Notes under the pieces: generated by a model | Seen by the model: only the letters and a program-made list of their open reading frames with translations | Databases searched by the model: none | Told to the model about the DNA's origin: nothing | Shown here: positions 34,367 to 41,581 of the stretch, piece after piece | Layout of the letters: each line of letters starts with the position of its first letter | Position numbering within the stretch: position 1 is the first letter of the stretch | NCBI GenBank assembly: GCA_965149945.1 | Contig: CBCTTQ010000004.1 | Location: 25,881-89,880, forward strand | Direction of reading: 5' to 3' | Origin: JAHZFN01 sp965149945 | Lineage (GTDB): Bacteria; Bacillota; Dehalobacteriia; UBA4068; UBA4997 | DNA length: 64,000 nt | Program-made: the position numbers and the translations under genes

Positions 34367-34988
34367 GAAAAGCGGCGGGGTTTTTTGGCAACTGCCGCCC
34401 GGTTATGAAGAAATTGACGGTTGGGATTTGCTGCGTAATCGAAAACAGTTTTTGGCGGTGAACGGGCTGTCTCTGCTGATTGTGGTGATTATGGTGATTT
34501 GGGGTCTTTTTTTACACCCTGTCCATTTTTCCTTCGCTGATGGAGCTTGGCTGCGTTTTTTTTGTAAGGCAGCAGTGTTTTTGATTGCGGCGGTAGTTTA
34601 TATGGCGCTGCACGAAGGGGTGCACGGGATTTTGATTCGCCTGTTCAGCGGTCGCCCCGCGCGTTACGGCGTAGGGTTTGGCTATGCCTACGCCGCCAGC
34701 GACGCCTATTTTGACCGCGTCCGCTATTTGATCATTGCCTTGGCGCCGGTGATCATTTGGGGTGTGGTTTTGTGTCTGTTGCTTAGGGCGTTCCCGGCTT
34801 GGTTTTGGGTACTTTACGGTGTGCAAATTTTGAATCTTTCCGGGGCATCGGGAGATTATTTTGTGGCTGTTTCCATGCTTCGTTTGCCTGCCGGCAGTTT
34901 GGTACGGGACAGCGGAACAAAGATGCGGATTTACGTCCCTGCGGCGGAGCGGCAAACGAAGGAAAAAAGCGGGAATTTTGGGGAATAA
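34356..34988 (+). CDS. DUF3267-type membrane protein with HEXXH (putative zincin peptidase)
   Basis: 210-residue membrane protein with about four helices (roughly 33-54, 69-92, 126-148, 150-170). His86-Glu-Gly-Val-His90 (HEGVHG) at the end of the second helix is the zinc-binding HEXXH motif of zincins and site-2-like membrane proteases. The family (DUF3267) is annotated as putative zincin peptidase, but no substrate is known. Start: ATG 34356 with GAGAGGA 8 bases upstream, 11 bp inside the tetR gene, so translation is coupled. No recognised substrate gene is adjacent; glyA follows from its own promoter. Confidence 0.75.
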   Translation: MRREKSGGVFWQLPPGYEEIDGWDLLRNRKQFLAVNGLSLLIVVIMVIWGLFLHPVHFSFADGAWLRFFCKAAVFLIAAVVYMALHEGVHGILIRLFSGRPARYGVGFGYAYAASDAYFDRVRYLIIALAPVIIWGVVLCLLLRAFPAWFWVLYGVQILNLSGASGDYFVAVSMLRLPAGSLVRDSGTKMRIYVPAAERQTKEKSGNFGE

Positions 34989-35002
34989 TTTGGCGGTGTC
35001 TC

Positions 35003-35031
35003 TTGACAAATTGCCTGATTCGGCATATCAT
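35003..35031 (+). promoter_or_regulatory. glyA promoter
   Basis: TTGACA, 17-bp spacer, TATCAT. Confidence 0.85.
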
Positions 35032-35053
35032 AGAAGTATTGCTGAAAGTTTTC

Positions 35054-35083
35054 GCTTTTGGTGGTGATGCTTTTGGTGGTGAT
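35054..35083 (+). repeat. 15-bp tandem duplication in the glyA leader
   Basis: GCTTTTGGTGGTGAT occurs twice directly in tandem (35054-35068, 35069-35083), between the promoter and the ribosome site. Confidence 0.85.
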
Positions 35084-35105
35084 ACTATATTAGGAGGAAG
35101 AACTC

Positions 35106-36365
35106 ATGGATTTACTGAATTTTGTAAGACAAACTGACCCTGCTGTAGCTGACGCGTTGGATAAAGAGTTATCCCGCCAAAGAAATAAAATTGAGCTGAT
35201 CGCCTCTGAAAACTTCGCTTCATTATCCGTTATGCAGGCCCAGGGGTCTGTAGGAACAAATAAATACGCCGAAGGATATCCGGGCAAACGGTATTACGGT
35301 GGCTGTGAATATGTCGATATCATTGAAGATTTGGCCAGAGATCGCGCCAAAGAACTGTTTGGCTGCAAATATGCCAATGTGCAGCCCCACAGCGGCGCCC
35401 AGGCAAACACTGCCGTTTATTTTGCGCTGCTGAACCCCGGTGATAAAGTACTGGGTATGAATTTGGCTCATGGCGGTCATTTGACACACGGCTCCCCGGT
35501 GAACCTGTCCGGAACGTACTTTAACTTCGCGGCCTATGGAGTAGAAAAAGATACAGAAGTCATCGATTATGACCATGTGCGGGAAATCGCCAAAACCGAA
35601 CAGCCTAAACTGGTGGTTGCCGGCGCTTCCGCTTATCCCAGAATCATCGATTTTGCTAAATTGGCAGATATCGCCCATGAAGTGGGGGCTTTGTTAATGG
35701 TGGATATGGCGCATATCGCGGGTCTGGTAGCGGCAGGTCTGCATCCCACGCCCATCGGTCACGCGGACATCGTGACGACTACTACTCACAAAACATTGCG
35801 CGGTCCTCGCGGAGGTATGATTTTGACCAATGATGAAGATCTCTTCAAAAAAATCAACAAAGCAGTATTCCCCGGCACCCAGGGTGGTCCTTTGATGCAT
35901 GTTATCGCCGCCAAAGCGGTGGCTTTGGGCGAAGCTTTGGATCCTTCTTTCAAAGTATATCAGCAGAATGTTTTGAAAAATGCCAAGGCCATGGCGGAAC
36001 GTTTGCTGGAACATGGATTCCATCTGGTATCCGGCGGTACCGATAACCATTTGATTTTGGTAAATCTGATCAGCAAAGGTTTGACCGGCAAAGTGGCGGA
36101 AGCCCGTCTGGATTCTGTGGGCATCACCTGCAACAAAAACGGTGTTCCCTTTGACCCGGAAAAACCCTTCGTTACCAGCGGTCTGCGTTTGGGCAGCCCG
36201 GCTGCTACTACCCGTGGTTTTGATGAAGAAGCTATGCGGAAAGTTGCCGACGCCATCGATTTGACTTTGTCTTATGGTGAAGACGAAGCCAAAATGGCAG
36301 AAGCCGCCGACATTGTGAAAGAACTGACTGCGGCTTATCCCTTATATCCTGAATTGACCAAATAA
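35106..36365 (+). CDS. glyA: Serine hydroxymethyltransferase
   Basis: PLP enzyme (419 residues) that converts serine and tetrahydrofolate to glycine and methylene-tetrahydrofolate, the main source of one-carbon units. PLP Lys229 lies in TTTTHKTLRGPRGG. IELIASENFAS, NKYAEGYPGKRYYGGCE and PHSGAQAN are all present. Full length. AGGAGGAA lies 7 bases before the ATG. Followed closely (36 bases, no terminator) by the dCMP-deaminase-like gene, so both may be co-transcribed, which makes sense since both serve thymidylate and nucleotide metabolism. Confidence 0.97.
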   Translation: MDLLNFVRQTDPAVADALDKELSRQRNKIELIASENFASLSVMQAQGSVGTNKYAEGYPGKRYYGGCEYVDIIEDLARDRAKELFGCKYANVQPHSGAQANTAVYFALLNPGDKVLGMNLAHGGHLTHGSPVNLSGTYFNFAAYGVEKDTEVIDYDHVREIAKTEQPKLVVAGASAYPRIIDFAKLADIAHEVGALLMVDMAHIAGLVAAGLHPTPIGHADIVTTTTHKTLRGPRGGMILTNDEDLFKKINKAVFPGTQGGPLMHVIAAKAVALGEALDPSFKVYQQNVLKNAKAMAERLLEHGFHLVSGGTDNHLILVNLISKGLTGKVAEARLDSVGITCNKNGVPFDPEKPFVTSGLRLGSPAATTRGFDEEAMRKVADAIDLTLSYGEDEAKMAEAADIVKELTAAYPLYPELTK

Positions 36366-36401
36366 GGGCGTGTCATAGCAAAAAAGAAAGGGAGGAGTTT
36401 T

Positions 36402-36953
36402 ATGCGTCAGTCCTGGACAGAATATTTCATGAGTCTGGCTTATCAGGTGGCGACTCGTTCTACTTGCGTACGACGCCATGTGGGCGCTGTGGCTGTCGGT
36501 TCCGGTCACCGAATCATCGGTACAGGGTATAACGGCGCGTTGCCCGGTACGCCGCACTGTGATGAAATCGGCGGTTGTCTCCGCAACAAATTGGGTGTTC
36601 CGTCCGGCGAACGACAGGAAATCTGTCGGGCGCAGCATGCGGAAGCCAACATTTGCAACACTGCCGCGAAATTCGGCATCTGCCTGGATGGAGCAACCAT
36701 CTATGTGACCCACCAACCTTGTGTCACCTGTGTCAAAGCCATGGTCACCTGTGGCATCAAAACGGTGATTTTTGATGATGAATATCCCGATGATTTGGCT
36801 TGTCAGTTGGCAAGAGAAGCCGGTATGGAATTGATCAGTTATGAAAAGCAGCTGGCACGGGAAGCAAAAAAACGCGAAGCGTCTCGTTATTTGGCCACTA
36901 ATATGAATCGGGATGAGTATCGAGATGATGATATGGGGTATTCCGAACGCTAA
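36402..36953 (+). CDS. dCMP deaminase family protein (ComEB-like)
   Basis: Zinc-dependent cytidine/deoxycytidylate deaminase fold (183 residues). Zn and catalytic residues: His79-Ala-Glu81 (HAE) and Cys107/Cys110 (PCVTC). The N-terminal WTEYFMSLAYQVATRSTCVRRHVGAVAV and the inserted Cys/His loop (GTPHCDEIGGCLR) match dCMP deaminases. The enzyme makes dUMP, the thymidylate precursor. The last 35 residues are basic then acidic and extend the usual length. GGGAGGAG ribosome site upstream. Probably the second gene of the glyA transcript. Confidence 0.9.
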   Translation: MRQSWTEYFMSLAYQVATRSTCVRRHVGAVAVGSGHRIIGTGYNGALPGTPHCDEIGGCLRNKLGVPSGERQEICRAQHAEANICNTAAKFGICLDGATIYVTHQPCVTCVKAMVTCGIKTVIFDDEYPDDLACQLAREAGMELISYEKQLAREAKKREASRYLATNMNRDEYRDDDMGYSER

Positions 36954-36992
36954 ACGGATGGTCATAACAATGAAATAAAACAATGAAATAAA

Positions 36993-37028
36993 AAAAACTT
37001 TCTCTGTTTTTGCAGAGAAAGTTTTTTT
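36993..37028 (+). terminator. Terminator after the deaminase gene
   Basis: Perfect stem AAACTTTCTCTG / CAGAGAAAGTTT, T-run. Confidence 0.92.
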
Positions 37029-37452
37029 TATCCGGTAGCAGAAATCTCTTTATCAAGATCGGCTGCCCCAAAGAAGCGATATTATTTTACGGAAGGGTGG
37101 TATTCCTTGTCAAAAAGCGCTTACTAAATGAATAAAGATTGCTGAGAAATTTCTGTTTGAAAAGGATACCTTGAAAAATCGACAGAGATAGGCGGAGCAT
37201 TTCAACAAAAGAAATCTTTGAAATTTCGCGAGGCAATTTCTGAAATCTATGGAGTTTGTTAATAGGAAGCGATGGGCAAAAGGGTTACGCAAGCTTTTGA
37301 GTAAAATAAAATCGTGTGCAAAATGCTGATGGTGATTGAGGAAAATCGGCTCATCGACAAGCCTTTTCCCAAAAGCAAAATTCTTCCCCCGAAATGGGAT
37401 TTTTGAATTTCTCCCTGAAGAATTGCTTTTACGATGAGATTGCGGGAAATCC
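37029..37452. other. Gene-free 424-bp stretch
   Basis: Nothing supported. The reverse frame 37110-37292 has no ribosome site and is Phe/Arg-rich noise. GGGTGGTATTCC near 37094 faintly recalls a T-box antiterminator, but no stem I, specifier loop or aminoacyl-related gene is present. Confidence 0.5.
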
Positions 37453-39048
37453 TCAGCGATCGGGTTTCGTTGTCGGCGTTTTGGGATTTTCTGTTTCTTT
37501 GTTGTCGGACAGCAGCGATGTGGATGTTGCTGTTTCGCTTTCCGTTTGAGTAAGGGCCGCGTCTTCTTTGGCGGTAGATTTTTTGGTGGCTTGCGTTGTT
37601 TTTTTCTCCGCGGGTCCCCAGAAGGAATGATAGTCAGCGCTTGACTGCTGTTCGCCAGCGCTTTGCTTTTTTTTGGAATCGGCGGCTTGTTTGGCTTTTG
37701 CCACTTTGGTCATTTGTTCTTGGAAATGCTTTTCTCGGATCATCTGTTCTTGCAGCATTTGTTTTCGTAGATAGCGTTCTTGGATCATTTGCACTTTCAT
37801 CTGTTCATGTTTTTGGATTTTATCTTGGTACATGCGGTCATCGGCTGCTTTATAAATTTGCCGCAGTTTCTCTTGGTCGTTGACATCGCTTTGATCCATA
37901 CAAATACCGCGGGCGATAGAAAGAGGATGGATTTGTCGTAGATTGTGGGCGGCAATGCATTCGTCCAGACGGTGCATTCCTTCTTCCATATTATAGGAGG
38001 AATTGACAGTTAAAACAGCAAACTCATCCCCTCCGGTGCGGAAGCAACGAGCCTCTTTGTCAAAGACTTTCTCGATACAGTGGGCGGTATCTTTCAGCAT
38101 TTGGTCGCCGGCGGCGTTGCCGTAGCGGTCGTTGATTTCTTTCAGATTATTTAAGTCGATAACCATGAGACCGATGGTTACGGAGCCTTGGTATTCTTTG
38201 TCCAAATGGTAGTAGAAATCTTCAAAAGCCAAACGGCTGCTCATCCTTGTTTGATAATCGATCAAAGCGTGTTGGCGCAGAATCTCGTCTTTGGTCTCTT
38301 CTCGGATGGAGCTGTCTGCCCAACAGAGGGTGTAGCAGAACAACCCCGCGAAAAGAAGAACCATTCCCGCGGTCAGGAGCAGATTATGTTCCGGTGAGGC
38401 GAGGAATTCCAGCAAAAAGCAGCAGCCTAACAGCAGATTGCTGATGCCCGGGAAACGGAAAAGTCGCGGTTCCTCTTTGCGGTTTTGATAGAAGAGGTAG
38501 AAGAAGAACAGAAGGCAGAGACTGTTTACCAGCCTTGTCAACCATTCCATTTCACTGAAGTGATAGGCTGCTGTCAAATGAAGGATGTTTTGCGCCAGAA
38601 AAGTCGCTGTTAACAGCAAAGCGGGCAACAGGAGTTTTTCCTGTTTTTGCGGCAGCAAACGGGTGAGCAGCAAAAGATAAGGGAACAGCAGGATTTGCTG
38701 AAGTTGTTGGGCGATCAGATCCGTTGCCGATCCGCTGAAAAAATCGGCGCTTAAAAGCAACAGTACCAAAGCAAACAGCCAGAAAAGCAAGAAGCAGAGG
38801 ACAGTTTCTTTCTGCCGCCGCCAGGCGCTGTGAGGCAGCCAGCGGATAGCGGCTGTTTCTATACCCAGCACGAGAACGAGCATCAAGCCCAGTGCGGCGA
38901 ATAATTGTGTCGCGCCGAATTCTGTCATGGTGGGAGGCTGCAACAAATCCATGAAGCAGTAATAGACGCTGCTGATGACTGCAATAGCGGTGCAGAAAAG
39001 AAAGGCGATGAGCAGAATTTTTTGCTCTTGAATGGTCATTTGTTTCAT
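37453..39048 (-). CDS. Membrane-bound GGDEF domain protein (diguanylate cyclase)
   Basis: 531-residue protein. About eight membrane helices occupy residues 10-265, then a GGDEF domain (about 280-415) with an intact RTGGDEFAVL signature near 338-343 and the substrate-binding LMVIDLNNLKEINDRYGNAAGD. An intact GGDEF usually means synthesis of c-di-GMP from two GTP. The usual RxxD inhibitory site five residues before GGDEF is absent, so product feedback is unlikely. The C-terminal ~115 residues are Gln/Lys/Met-rich coiled coil, then Ser/Thr/Glu-rich tail. ATG with GAGGTG 5 bases upstream. No EAL partner in the window. Confidence 0.9.
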   Translation of the reverse strand: MKQMTIQEQKILLIAFLFCTAIAVISSVYYCFMDLLQPPTMTEFGATQLFAALGLMLVLVLGIETAAIRWLPHSAWRRQKETVLCFLLFWLFALVLLLLSADFFSGSATDLIAQQLQQILLFPYLLLLTRLLPQKQEKLLLPALLLTATFLAQNILHLTAAYHFSEMEWLTRLVNSLCLLFFFYLFYQNRKEEPRLFRFPGISNLLLGCCFLLEFLASPEHNLLLTAGMVLLFAGLFCYTLCWADSSIREETKDEILRQHALIDYQTRMSSRLAFEDFYYHLDKEYQGSVTIGLMVIDLNNLKEINDRYGNAAGDQMLKDTAHCIEKVFDKEARCFRTGGDEFAVLTVNSSYNMEEGMHRLDECIAAHNLRQIHPLSIARGICMDQSDVNDQEKLRQIYKAADDRMYQDKIQKHEQMKVQMIQERYLRKQMLQEQMIREKHFQEQMTKVAKAKQAADSKKKQSAGEQQSSADYHSFWGPAEKKTTQATKKSTAKEDAALTQTESETATSTSLLSDNKETENPKTPTTKPDR

Positions 39049-39178
39049 TACAACACCTCATCGAATCAGTTTTGAGTTTTTATTCAAAAAAATCTTTATA
39101 TTTACCTTATTCTATCATATCATTTTTTTTCTGAACAGACAATCTTTTTTCGACAAAAAAACATCCTTTCTCTGGTCA

Positions 39179-39207
39179 TTGTCAATTTGAGGAAAGTGTG
39201 ATACAAT
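39179..39207 (+). promoter_or_regulatory. Promoter of the DegT-like gene
   Basis: TTGTCA, 17-bp spacer, TACAAT. Confidence 0.7.
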
Positions 39208-39277
39208 TAGTATCAAAATAAGTGCTTTTTGGGGCGTACTGAATAAATAAAATGAGAAAAGCGGCAGGGTGATCAAT

Positions 39278-40408
39278 ATGATGAAAACTTTGATGAAACG
39301 AGAAAATGAAGCGATTCGCGGTGAAATTGCCGTGGCGATTGAAAGCGTCATGCGTAAAGGGGATTACCATAATGAGGATCGCGTATTGGCTTTTGAAGCG
39401 GAATTGGCGCGAGCCTTCGATATCAAAAATGCCGTTACTTGTCATTCGTCGGCGGCGGCTATGCAGATGTTGCTGATGGCTTACGGTGTTGGTCGCGGTG
39501 ATGCGGTATTCATGAGTGATTGGGGTGGTTTGGCTGTGGCGGAAGCTACCAAGATTTTAGGCGCGACACCGGTTTTCGTAGATGTCGATCCCACCAGCGG
39601 TTGCTTTGATCTCCATCACCTGGAAGCCCAAATTCAGATAGTCATGACGGATACCAAGTTGCAGCCGAAAGTGGTGGTGACGGCAGACAGTTTCGGCCGT
39701 CCGGAGCAGTATTTGGCGGTCAATGAGATTATTCGTACCTATGGGTTGATTTTGATAGAGGATGCTACCAAAAGTCTGGGAGGCTCTTATAAAGGATTGC
39801 AGTGCGGCTGTTTCGGTCATGCCGCTATTACTTCTTTTGATTTCGGCAGCCCTCTTTCCGGGATTGGCAGCGGCGCCGCTGTTTTGACGGATTTCAAAGA
39901 CGTTGCGGGGCTGGTTTGCGCTGAGCGACGTCACGGGTTGGTGGCGGAGAAGCCGGAATTATTGGGGATGGAGTCCCGTCTCGATGTATTGCAGGCGGAA
40001 GCTTTGCGGGTAAAACTACGACATTTCCCCACCGCGTTGCAAAAATCTGCTGAGATCGCAAAAGAGTACGATCGGGCTTTCATGGGGAAAGTACAGTTTC
40101 TTCAAAGCGAAGAAGGCAGTATCCCTTCCTGGCATGAATATGTTTTTTTGGCGGAAGATGCCGCCCAAAGCCGCCAAATCAAAGAGGCATTGACTGAAAA
40201 GAATTGGAAAGCCAGCCCATTGCCTTTGTTAATGCTGCACACAGTGCCCTTTTTCGCTGATCGAAAATATCAAAATGCGCCGGAAGATTTCAGCGGCGCG
40301 CGGGAACTGGCGGAAAAAATCGTACGTTTGCCCATCTCGCCGTATCTGACAGACATTGAACAGGAAGAAATTATTGAAACGGTGTTGTCCTGTACAGGAG
40401 ATCGATAA
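39278..40408 (+). CDS. DegT/DnrJ/EryC1/StrS-fold protein lacking the PLP lysine
   Basis: 376-residue protein of the sugar aminotransferase fold (type I PLP). Recognisable: EAELARAFDIKNAVTCHSSAAAMQMLL, DVDPTSGCFD, and the PLP-pocket IEDATKSLGG. In the segment that normally reads SFxxxKxxGxGxGG the sequence is SFDFGSPLSGIGSGAA: Ser191 stands where the Schiff-base Lys should be. Normal transamination is therefore not expected. Within the fold, Lys replacements are known (ColD uses His for a PLP-dependent deoxygenation), so another reaction or a binding role is possible. Start: ATG 39278 with AGGGTG 6 bases before; a GTG at 39269 is an alternative. Single gene, no sugar-nucleotide neighbours. Confidence 0.8.
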   Translation: MMKTLMKRENEAIRGEIAVAIESVMRKGDYHNEDRVLAFEAELARAFDIKNAVTCHSSAAAMQMLLMAYGVGRGDAVFMSDWGGLAVAEATKILGATPVFVDVDPTSGCFDLHHLEAQIQIVMTDTKLQPKVVVTADSFGRPEQYLAVNEIIRTYGLILIEDATKSLGGSYKGLQCGCFGHAAITSFDFGSPLSGIGSGAAVLTDFKDVAGLVCAERRHGLVAEKPELLGMESRLDVLQAEALRVKLRHFPTALQKSAEIAKEYDRAFMGKVQFLQSEEGSIPSWHEYVFLAEDAAQSRQIKEALTEKNWKASPLPLLMLHTVPFFADRKYQNAPEDFSGARELAEKIVRLPISPYLTDIEQEEIIETVLSCTGDR

Positions 40409-40459
40409 AATTTTTTTCTGAGAGAAAGCAGAAAATCTAAAAAATATGGGGAAAATGGG

Positions 40460-40487
40460 TTGACATGAGCGGAGGATATGTTATAAT
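40460..40487 (+). promoter_or_regulatory. Promoter of the DUF134/NifX operon
   Basis: TTGACA, 16-bp spacer, TATAAT with TGt before it. Confidence 0.85.
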
Positions 40488-40518
40488 GAACATATGTTAA
40501 AAACATATGTTCATTATA
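40482..40518 (+). promoter_or_regulatory. Perfect 37-bp inverted repeat overlapping the -10 (operator)
   Basis: Left arm TATAATGAACATATGT (40482-40497), loop TAAAA, and the exact reverse complement at 40503-40518. Each arm contains the 10-bp palindrome AACATATGTT. Because the repeat starts on the -10 hexamer, a bound protein would exclude polymerase. The same sequence could also form an RNA hairpin at the 5' end of the transcript. Confidence 0.8.
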
Positions 40519-40542
40519 AGTCGAAGAAAGATAGGTGAACCG

Positions 40543-40989
40543 ATGCCCAGACCGCGAAAGTGCCGGAGAATATGTAATTTGCCTATGTGCTGTCACTTTC
40601 ATGCCGAAGAATCCGGCAGTCAGGGTCGGACCATTGAGGTAACATTAGAAGAATTTGAGACGATTCGTCTCATTGATTACAGTGGCATGACACAGGAAGA
40701 ATGCGCCGCGCAGATGTTGGTTGCGAGAACCACCGTGCAGCGGATCTACAATTCCGCCCGCAAGAAACTCGCTGAGTTTTTGATTGGAGGCGGGAGTTTG
40801 ACCATTTCCGGCGGCGATTACACTATTTGCGGCAATCCTATCTGTGGAGGAACACGCCACTGTTGCAATTGCCCGGGGCGAAATGACGCAGGAGAATGTG
40901 ACCCGGAAAGCTGTCCTATCGGTAGTCCCGTCTTTCAGACCGCGCAAAGGAGTGCTGAAAATGAAAATGAAAATTGCAGTAACTTATGA
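40543..40989 (+). CDS. DUF134 (UPF0251) protein, sigma-region-4-like HTH with Cys-rich tail
   Basis: 148-residue DUF134 protein. It starts MPRPRKCRRIC, the family hallmark, continues with a sigma-70 region-4-like helix-turn-helix (about 40-85: EFETIRLIDYSGMTQEECAAQMLVARTTVQRIYNSARKKLAEFLI), and ends in a Cys-rich segment (about 100-135: CGNPICGG, CCNCPG, CDPESCP) that could bind metal or an iron-sulfur cluster. DUF134 genes often precede NifX/NifB-like genes, as here. A DNA-binding, metal- or redox-responsive regulator of its own operon is a reasonable inference. Start: ATG 40543 with AGGTGA upstream; the longer frame runs into the operator. It overlaps the next gene by 29 bp. Confidence 0.82.
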   Translation: MPRPRKCRRICNLPMCCHFHAEESGSQGRTIEVTLEEFETIRLIDYSGMTQEECAAQMLVARTTVQRIYNSARKKLAEFLIGGGSLTISGGDYTICGNPICGGTRHCCNCPGRNDAGECDPESCPIGSPVFQTAQRSAENENENCSNL

Positions 40990-41275
40990 CCAAAACGGAA
41001 ATGTTTTCCAGCATTTCGGTCATACAGAACAATTTAAAGTGTATACCGTGGATACCGATGAAGCCAAGATTCTTTCTTCGGAACTCTTGTCCGCCGGCGG
41101 CAGTGGACATTGCGCGCTGGGTGGTTTCCTGAATGAACAGGGGGTGGATGTTCTGATTTGCGGCGGTATCGGCGGCGGCGCCAGAAACAAACTGGCGGAA
41201 GCGGACATTGCCCTTTATCCCGGTGTGACAGGTAAAGCCGATACGGTAGTACAGGATTTGCTGAACAAAACATAG
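40961..41275 (+). CDS. NifX/NifB-family (dinitrogenase Fe-Mo cofactor-type) protein, ending at an in-frame TAG
   Basis: 104-residue protein of the dinitrogenase iron-molybdenum cofactor family: MKIAVTYDQNGNVFQHFGHTEQFKVY, then DVLICGGIGGGARNKLAEADIALYPGVTGKADTVVQDLL. These small RNase-H-like proteins bind metal clusters; outside diazotrophs their job is unknown. Start: ATG 40961 with AAAGGAG 8 bases upstream, inside the DUF134 gene. The family usually continues into a His/Cys-rich tail. Here the frame meets TAG at 41273-41275, yet the next 31 codons, still in frame, encode just such a tail and end TAA at 41369-41371. It is therefore either a nonsense mutation, a sequence error or a readthrough site. 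Confidence 0.85.
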   Translation: MKMKIAVTYDQNGNVFQHFGHTEQFKVYTVDTDEAKILSSELLSAGGSGHCALGGFLNEQGVDVLICGGIGGGARNKLAEADIALYPGVTGKADTVVQDLLNKT

Positions 41276-41371
41276 GCTTTTGATCCCGATACAGTTTGTG
41301 ACCATCATTCTCATAACGGCGATGAATGTCCCGGTCATGATGAAAATTGCGGACATGATTGTCATCATTAA
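41276..41371 (+). other. In-frame Cys/His-rich tail beyond the TAG of the NifX-family gene
   Basis: 31 codons in the frame of the preceding gene. The product has 9 His/Cys-rich clusters' worth of ligands compressed in 31 residues: five Cys-containing positions are VCDHHSH, DECPGH, ENCGHD and DCHH. There is no start codon or ribosome site of its own. The operon terminator (41405-41445) comes after it, so it is transcribed. See the finding for interpretation. Confidence 0.75.
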
Positions 41372-41404
41372 GACACTTTCTCCTTTTCGGAATCTCTTTA
41401 ATAT

Positions 41405-41445
41405 AAGTCGGAAGGTACGGCATTTGCCGTACCTTTCGACTTTTT
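41405..41445 (+). terminator. Terminator of the DUF134/NifX operon
   Basis: Stem AAGTCGGAAGGTACGGC / GCCGTACCTTTCGACTT (one G-U) with loop ATTT and T-run. It is placed 33 bases after the TAA of the tail. Confidence 0.93.
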
Positions 41446-41532
41446 GGTTGTCGGGAGGAATTTGTCAGTGTTGTGAGAATCATGATTTCTTTTTGAGTTT
41501 TCTCGGAGCGGGCTACTTTTTCTGTTTATTTA

Positions 41533-41541
41533 TGTTATAAT
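41533..41541 (+). promoter_or_regulatory. Extended -10 promoter of the EamA transporter gene
   Basis: TGtTATAAT, 40 bases before the start codon. Confidence 0.5.
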
Positions 41542-41581
41542 AAAAAAATAAAACAGGGGAGCGAAGAGAAAGGGAGCGGTT

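Noticed and set aside
37080..37110. GGGTGGTATTCC resembling a T-box antiterminator
   Set aside because: No stem I, specifier loop or downstream tRNA-synthetase or amino-acid gene.
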